Shown in pieces: positions 14,500 to 18,220 of a stretch of 18,220 nucleotides of DNA. This stretch comes from JBIKVP01 sp044356745 (lineage in GTDB: Bacteria; Pseudomonadota; Alphaproteobacteria; Rhizobiales; Beijerinckiaceae): contig JBIKVP010000039.1 in the NCBI GenBank assembly GCA_044356745.1, positions 1 through 18,220 on the forward strand. Direction: 5' to 3'. The position numbers and the translations under genes were made by a program. The first letter of the stretch is position 1; the number at the start of each line of letters is the position of its first letter. The notes beneath the pieces are model-generated. The model searched no databases, was not told the DNA's origin, and saw only the letters and a list, made by a program, of their open reading frames with translations.

Positions 14500-16446
14500 A
14501 TGATTACGGTCACTTTTCCTGATGGTGCAAGCCGCCAATTTCATTCGGGGATCACAGGTCGCGATATTGCAGGTGGTATCTCGCCTTCATTGCTTAAGCG
14601 CACTGTTGCAATGGCACTTGATGATGTTTTAGCGGATCTAAGTGATCCGATTACACAGGATGTAAAGATCGATTTCATTAACCGTGATGATCCCAGAGCG
14701 CTTGAATTGATCCGTCATGACTGCGCGCACGTGCTCGCGGAAGCGGTTCAAACCCTATTTCCTCACACTCAAGTGACAATCGGCCCCGTTATCGAAAATG
14801 GATTTTATTACGATTTTCATCGTGATACCCCTTTTACAACCGATGATTTGAGTGCGATCGAAGCACAAATGCGAAAAATTATTGCTCGTGATGCAGCGTT
14901 CACTAAAGAAGAGTGGAGCCGTGATGAGGCTAAAACATTTTTTCAAAATAAGGGCGAGCACTTCAAAGTTGAATTAATTGAAAGCATTCCAGAAGATCAA
15001 TCGTTGAAAATTTACCGTCAAGGTGACTGGCTTGATTTATGTCGCGGCCCCCATATGACCTCGACGGGCAAAATTGGCAATGCTTTTAAATTAATGAAGG
15101 TTGCTGGCTCCTATTGGCGTGGCGATGCAAAAAATGCTGTTCTCACACGTATTTATGGCACTGCTTTTGCCAAACAGGATGAGCTTGACGCTTATTTGAA
15201 GCAGCTTGAAGAAGCTGAGAAACGTGATCATCGTCGTTTAGGGCGTGAGATGGATTTATTCCATTTTCAGGAGGAAGGGCCAGGAACTGTTTTCTGGCAT
15301 CCCAAAGGATGGACGCTCTTCCAAACGCTGATCAACTATATGCGTCGCAAACAAAATGAAGCTGGCTACGAAGAAGTAAATGCTCCACAGGTGCTGGATC
15401 GTGCTTTGTGGGAGCAGTCGGGGCATTGGGAAAACTATCATGCCAATATGTTTATCACGCAAACGGAAGATGATCGCGTTTTTGCGCTTAAACCAATGAA
15501 CTGTCCTGGGCACGTACAGATTTATAAAAACGGCCTCAAAAGTTATCGCGATCTTCCATACAAAATTGCTGAATTTGGACTTGTGCATCGTTATGAACCT
15601 TCTGGGGCTCTCCATGGACTGATGAGGGTGCGTGCGTTTACGCAAGACGATGCCCATATTTTCTGCACCGAAGATCAAATTGCGGAGGAGTGCCTCAAGA
15701 TCAATGATCTGATCTTGAGCATCTATAAAGATTTTGGCTTTGATCAGATCACTATTAAACTCTCAACACGCCCTGAAAAGCGTGTAGGCGCCGATGAATT
15801 ATGGGATAAAGCCGAGCGTGCGATGCGTGATGTTCTTCAGATCGTGGAAGAACGCGCACAGGGTAGTATTAAAACTGGGATTAATGAGGGCGAGGGTGCA
15901 TTTTACGGCCCCAAATTTGAATACGTACTGCGCGACGCGATTGGCCGAGAGTGGCAGTGCGGAACAACACAGGTGGATTTTAATCTTCCAGGACGTTTTG
16001 GCGCTTTTTATATTGAAAGTTCAGGCGAGAAAAAAACGCCGGTCATGATTCATCGTGCAATGTTCGGCTCGTTAGAACGTTTCACAGGTATTTTAATTGA
16101 ACATTATGCTGGGCATTTCCCGCTCTGGCTTGCCCCACTTCAAATTAAAGTTTGTACGATTACGCAAGAGGCAGATGACTATGCTTATGACATCCTGAAA
16201 GCCTTAAAGGCCGCTGGATTGCGTGCTGAAATCGATATACGCAATGAGAAAATCAACTATAAAGTGCGCGAGCATTCACTTGCAAAAGTGCCAGTGTTGC
16301 TCGTCGTCGGAAAATCAGAAGCCCACAATCGCACAGTTTCTGTTAGACGCTTAGGTAGTCAGGATCAGAATATAACTGCTCTTGAAGATATTATAACAGT
16401 TTTAAAGCGCGAATCTAACGTTCTTGACAAAAAAATTCAAAGCTAA
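14500..16446 (+). CDS. thrS: Threonine--tRNA ligase
   Basis: ThrRS charges tRNA-Thr with threonine and edits mischarged serine. The 648-residue protein is full length. It has an N-terminal TGS domain (about 1-60, ITVTFPDGASRQF), then an editing domain with the HxxxH pair His73/His77 in RHDCAHVLAEA. The class II catalytic core includes MNCPGH, EPSGALHGLMRVRAFTQDDAHIF and GSLERFTGILIEHYAG. Zinc ligands fall at Cys335, His386 and His518, matching the E. coli ligands Cys334, His385 and His511. The anticodon-binding domain occupies the C-terminal 110 residues. The ribosome site GGGTGGAG lies 7 bases before ATG 14500. It converges on the chemotaxis gene with 35 bases between stops and no clear terminator. 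Confidence 0.98.
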   Translation: MITVTFPDGASRQFHSGITGRDIAGGISPSLLKRTVAMALDDVLADLSDPITQDVKIDFINRDDPRALELIRHDCAHVLAEAVQTLFPHTQVTIGPVIENGFYYDFHRDTPFTTDDLSAIEAQMRKIIARDAAFTKEEWSRDEAKTFFQNKGEHFKVELIESIPEDQSLKIYRQGDWLDLCRGPHMTSTGKIGNAFKLMKVAGSYWRGDAKNAVLTRIYGTAFAKQDELDAYLKQLEEAEKRDHRRLGREMDLFHFQEEGPGTVFWHPKGWTLFQTLINYMRRKQNEAGYEEVNAPQVLDRALWEQSGHWENYHANMFITQTEDDRVFALKPMNCPGHVQIYKNGLKSYRDLPYKIAEFGLVHRYEPSGALHGLMRVRAFTQDDAHIFCTEDQIAEECLKINDLILSIYKDFGFDQITIKLSTRPEKRVGADELWDKAERAMRDVLQIVEERAQGSIKTGINEGEGAFYGPKFEYVLRDAIGREWQCGTTQVDFNLPGRFGAFYIESSGEKKTPVMIHRAMFGSLERFTGILIEHYAGHFPLWLAPLQIKVCTITQEADDYAYDILKALKAAGLRAEIDIRNEKINYKVREHSLAKVPVLLVVGKSEAHNRTVSVRRLGSQDQNITALEDIITVLKRESNVLDKKIQS

Positions 16447-16481
16447 ATCATCCACATCGCACACAGCCTAAAGTAAAAAAA

Positions 16482-18152
16482 TTATGCTGCTGCAAGTTGG
16501 CTTAAAAAATCATCCAATGATGTTTTTAAATTATCAGCATCACTTGACAGCTGGCTTGATAGTGCTTTCAAATCTTGAGCAACACGACCATTTTCAGATG
16601 TGATTAAAGGTAGTTCGGTCACCTTTTCCATAACGATGTCGGTTTCATTAACAGCACGATGCAGATTTTCTGTAATTTCTTTTGTTGCATAGTTTTGTTG
16701 TTCAACAGTTGATGCAATAACTGTTGAAACCGCGTGCATGTCGCTAATCGTCAAACGTATACCTTCAATATGGCCAACAACATCTGCTGCTGCAGTTTGG
16801 ATTTCGGCAATCTGACGATCAATCTCGCTGGTTGCTTGCGCAGTTTGTGATGCAAGACTTTTTACTTCCGAAGCAACCACGGCAAAACCTCGTCCAGCTT
16901 CACCCGCACGGGCAGCTTCAATCGTTGCATTAAGTGCAAGTAAATTAGTTTGTCCTGCAATTTGTGCGATTAAAGTCGCAATTTCACTGATTTTCTGAAC
17001 TTTTATTGAAAGAATATCAGCCTTTGATGTCGCATCCTGAGTATTGCCGGTTGCCATGTCTGCAATTTTTGCTGCATGGGCTGCTTGCTCTGAAATAGCT
17101 TCAACAGATGCCGACATTTGCGTGACCGCAGCAGCAATTGCTTCAACCGTCATGCGTGCGCCTGTTAAACCCGCAACTGCATTACTGATGCTTGAACTTG
17201 TGACATCAGCATTGTTAGCTACAACTTCGGTTGAGGATTGCATATCATAAGCCGTTTGCTGAACACTATCTGCAACGTTAGAAATCGTGCTTCTTAAAAT
17301 TTGTGCCATACTTTCTGTGGCTTTGCGCTGTGATGCACGCACTGCTTCGGCTCGTTCCTCACTATTGGCATCACTCATGCGTTCAATCATGCGATCACGT
17401 AAATGAGACACAGAACGTGCAATATCACCAATTTCATTTCGTGCATCTGATAGCGGGATGGGCGTATCCATGCGCTCATCTGCAATTTTAATAACAGAAA
17501 TGCTTAAATCATTCTTACCATTAACAATGGAGCGAATAAGGGGGATTGCTACAAGGAAGGCTGTTATTGTTGCCAAGCCGCAGACGAGTAGTGCCCAGAT
17601 AAGGCGTTGATAAAATCCATTTATGCGAATTTTTAGCAGGTTATCAAGTTCAGCAGCACTGGCGAGCCAGAGCGCATCTGTTGCAGCCATTGTCGCAATT
17701 TTATGGTCTTTCAAGTTTTTGAGCGCATTCGTATCGCGTTTATCACTGCGTAAACTCGCCGCAAATTCTGTTGCTGCAACTTTTAACAGGCCAGCTTGAT
17801 TCTCAAGTGTTGTGTAAGGTTTTGCCAAAGTACCGCGCACACTTCCCGTTGTATTTGATTTTATTGCAGTTGCAACTGAGTTGTTAATACCATCAAGAAC
17901 ACCTGAATAACGTCCAATCAAATTAATGATTTCAGCTTTTTCTTCATCACTGAGCGTTTTTTTGAGAAATTGTGCATCTGCTGCTGCAACAATATGACCC
18001 ATCTCGTTAATAAAGTCCGGTAATTTTACAACGACCAAATCCATCACATAATAGCTATCAAGATCAGGATCTAAAATAAGATTTGAGCCATCACCAACTT
18101 TGGTAATCAGATTTTTAATTGCGCTATACCCCTCGTGAGTGAAGAGTTGGCG
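16482..18152 (-). CDS. Methyl-accepting chemotaxis protein, N-terminus disrupted or beyond the window
   Basis: This is a transmembrane chemoreceptor that signals to CheA/CheW. Reading from the right, the remaining sensor part includes LITKVGDGSNLILDPDLDSY and VMDLVVVKLPDFINEMG. A single membrane segment follows (LIWALLVCGLATITAFLVAIPLI, near 17540-17610), then a HAMP region. The signalling domain has the conserved tip GQTNLLALNATIEAARAGEAGRGFAVVASEVKSLA. The protein ends DDFLSQLAAA without a CheR-binding pentapeptide. The longest start-codon frame begins at GTG 18047, but sensor homology clearly runs 35 codons further back to 18152, where an in-frame TAA (18155-18153) stops it. A first membrane segment is expected further upstream. 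Either a frameshift lies near 18149-18165 or the gene is broken. The C-terminal assignment is firm; the 5' end is not. Confidence 0.85.
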   Translation of the reverse strand, partial: RQLFTHEGYSAIKNLITKVGDGSNLILDPDLDSYYVMDLVVVKLPDFINEMGHIVAAADAQFLKKTLSDEEKAEIINLIGRYSGVLDGINNSVATAIKSNTTGSVRGTLAKPYTTLENQAGLLKVAATEFAASLRSDKRDTNALKNLKDHKIATMAATDALWLASAAELDNLLKIRINGFYQRLIWALLVCGLATITAFLVAIPLIRSIVNGKNDLSISVIKIADERMDTPIPLSDARNEIGDIARSVSHLRDRMIERMSDANSEERAEAVRASQRKATESMAQILRSTISNVADSVQQTAYDMQSSTEVVANNADVTSSSISNAVAGLTGARMTVEAIAAAVTQMSASVEAISEQAAHAAKIADMATGNTQDATSKADILSIKVQKISEIATLIAQIAGQTNLLALNATIEAARAGEAGRGFAVVASEVKSLASQTAQATSEIDRQIAEIQTAAADVVGHIEGIRLTISDMHAVSTVIASTVEQQNYATKEITENLHRAVNETDIVMEKVTELPLITSENGRVAQDLKALSSQLSSDADNLKTSLDDFLSQLAAA

Positions 18153-18220
18153 TTATCTTTTTATTAAGGTTGTTTTGATTCCAATTTGGTATGGGTACGC
18201 TTTTAGAACCAGACCAACGT

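Overview
This 18.2 kb window looks like chromosomal DNA of an alphaproteobacterium, probably Hyphomicrobiales/Rhizobiales. The grounds are a PhaR regulator, an Omp19-like AprI/Inh lipoprotein, a CoA-ester lyase of the CitE type, an rnd-ubiH overlap pair, a small SRP RNA, and interspersed repeats that translate as SPLAGEGG / LLPQGEKG. Base composition looks moderately AT-rich by eye. The order assignment is inference. Most of the window is ordinary housekeeping DNA.

Left part (1-6051): a two-domain iron-type ABC permease, phaR, ubiG, an outer-membrane lipoprotein (minus), a CitE-like CoA-ester lyase, and a TadG-like protein (minus). The last four form two tail-to-tail pairs with gaps of 0 and 1 base. 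Middle (6052-8998): the SRP RNA gene on the minus strand faces away from an rnd-ubiH operon, which is followed by a hairpin terminator candidate and tRNA-Asn(GTT).

Accessory segment (about 9000-11631): directly after the tRNA lies the 3' half of a Type ISP restriction-modification gene that has lost its front end. It carries an in-frame insert encoding a DUF559 (Vsr-like) nuclease domain, flanked by GC-rich palindromic repeats. Next come a possible tiny membrane protein and an unrecognised N/Q-rich protein, both on the minus strand. This is the part of the window most worth attention.

Right part (11819-18220): a PLP aminotransferase, an RlpA-like lipoprotein, thrS with a leader hairpin whose loop contains CGT, and a methyl-accepting chemotaxis protein on the minus strand whose frame is interrupted before its expected N-terminus, close to the window edge.

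Functional links: ubiG and ubiH both serve ubiquinone synthesis, phaR serves polyhydroxyalkanoate storage, and the lipoprotein, RlpA and TadG-like proteins are envelope components. I found no CRISPR array, rRNA, transposase, integrase or complete novel defence operon. The nearest thing to an unusual system is the decayed restriction gene carrying the DUF559/palindrome cassette beside tRNA-Asn.
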